A DNA stretch of 64,000 nt from Nemesobacter sp965204665 (lineage in GTDB: Bacteria; Desulfobacterota_D; UBA1144; Nemesobacterales; Nemesobacteraceae), in NCBI GenBank assembly GCA_965204665.1, contig OZ242002.1, positions 992,001 to 1,056,000 on the forward strand, in the 5' to 3' direction. The notes under the pieces were generated by a model. It ran no database searches. It worked only from the letters and a program-made list of their open reading frames with translations, and was not told the origin of the DNA. A program made the position numbers and the translations under genes. Numbering within the stretch: the first letter of the stretch is position 1; each line of letters opens with the position of its first letter. Of this stretch, positions 63,902 to 64,000 are shown in pieces.

Positions 63902-64000
63902 ATGAGAAAAGGAGTACGGAGAATCAAACGATGGAAAACGCGACTAGAAAACTTTTCCCATCTCGAACGAAATGCTCTGGTCTCAGCACCACTGCTTGAA
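63902..64000 (+). CDS. Fragment resembling the C-terminus of the D12 methylase (cut by the window end)
   Basis: ATG 63902 with GGGAG upstream; the frame is open to the window edge. RRIKRWKTRLENFSHLERNA matches RRIKRWKARLGNFSSLERNA at the end of the adenine methylase gene (826-1482) almost residue for residue, also at DNA level. Only the last 30 or so codons are present, so it is a relic or the recombination product of a related gene. Confidence 0.55.
   Translation, partial: MRKGVRRIKRWKTRLENFSHLERNALVSAPLLE

Noticed and set aside
1..64000. CRISPR array, cas genes or rRNA genes
   Set aside because: No regularly spaced repeats, no Cas-like product and no rRNA sequence were recognised anywhere in the window.

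Overview
The window reads as chromosomal DNA from an uncultured Gram-negative bacterium of moderate GC content. Two predicted outer-membrane beta-barrel proteins, lipoproteins with lipoboxes, a murein-recycling set and an AccA-AccD fusion fit that. A deep-branching lineage such as Dadabacteria or a deltaproteobacteria-like group is possible, but I cannot establish the phylum from sequence alone.

Layout. 1-10.1 kb is accessory: a phage-type DUF5131 protein, a D12-class adenine methylase, a KTSC protein, a membrane OB-fold protein next to a large permease-nuclease fusion (DUF112/TctA + SNase + Excalibur), a Panacea-type toxin-antitoxin pair, an IS1634-type element and a methyltransferase-HNH fusion; it ends at a tRNA-Gly(CCC). 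10.2-15.8 kb is a murein-recycling operon (murQ, anmK, nagZ, sodium:solute symporter). 15.8-21.1 kb holds an AlbA-type ATPase, a small unknown gene, nuoI, accA-accD and an ErpA-like gene. 21.1-33.5 kb is plastic: a lipoprotein, a duplicated M24 peptidase-mazG pair whose second copy is decayed, a sorted surface protein, an IS30 element interrupting a TauE/SafE remnant, and two beta-barrel genes. 33.5-35.1 kb has apgM and a DUF2237 gene. 35.2-38.3 kb is a tightly overlapping four-gene operon of unknown function ending in an MBL-fold hydrolase, bracketed by direct repeats. 38.3-43.0 kb is core aroA-cmk-rpsA-sppA. 43.1-44.0 kb is a decayed second copy of the four-gene operon. 44.2-45.4 kb is a collagen-like/RTX lipoprotein. 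46.2-50.9 kb has lapA, lipA, a nitrilase, a cupin, a DCC protein and two unknown genes. 51.1-63.7 kb is a complete type I BREX operon (brxA, brxB, brxC, pglX, pglZ, brxL), followed by a fragment of the D12 methylase found at the left end.

The unifying theme is phase variation. Seven runs of 7-10 G or C occur, all in accessory, surface or duplicated genes: directly after the ATG of the methyltransferase-HNH gene (C10), inside brxC (G7), inside pglX (G8), between the -35 and -10 boxes of the RTX lipoprotein promoter (G9), in the small membrane gene of the four-gene operon (G9), just before the ATG of the AlbA-type ATPase (G9), and in the second M24 peptidase (G10). At four of these the reading frame is broken exactly at the run and restored by one or two G/C bases. 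Either these are true contingency loci, making BREX and a restriction-modification-like enzyme switchable, or they are homopolymer errors; read-level tract-length counts would decide.

The best candidate for an undescribed system is the four-gene overlapping operon at 35237-37845. Its decayed relative at 43109-43995 keeps the same order for three of the genes, so the set is inherited as a unit. Second is the OB-fold protein plus permease-SNase-Excalibur fusion, a possible extracellular nucleic-acid degradation and transport device.
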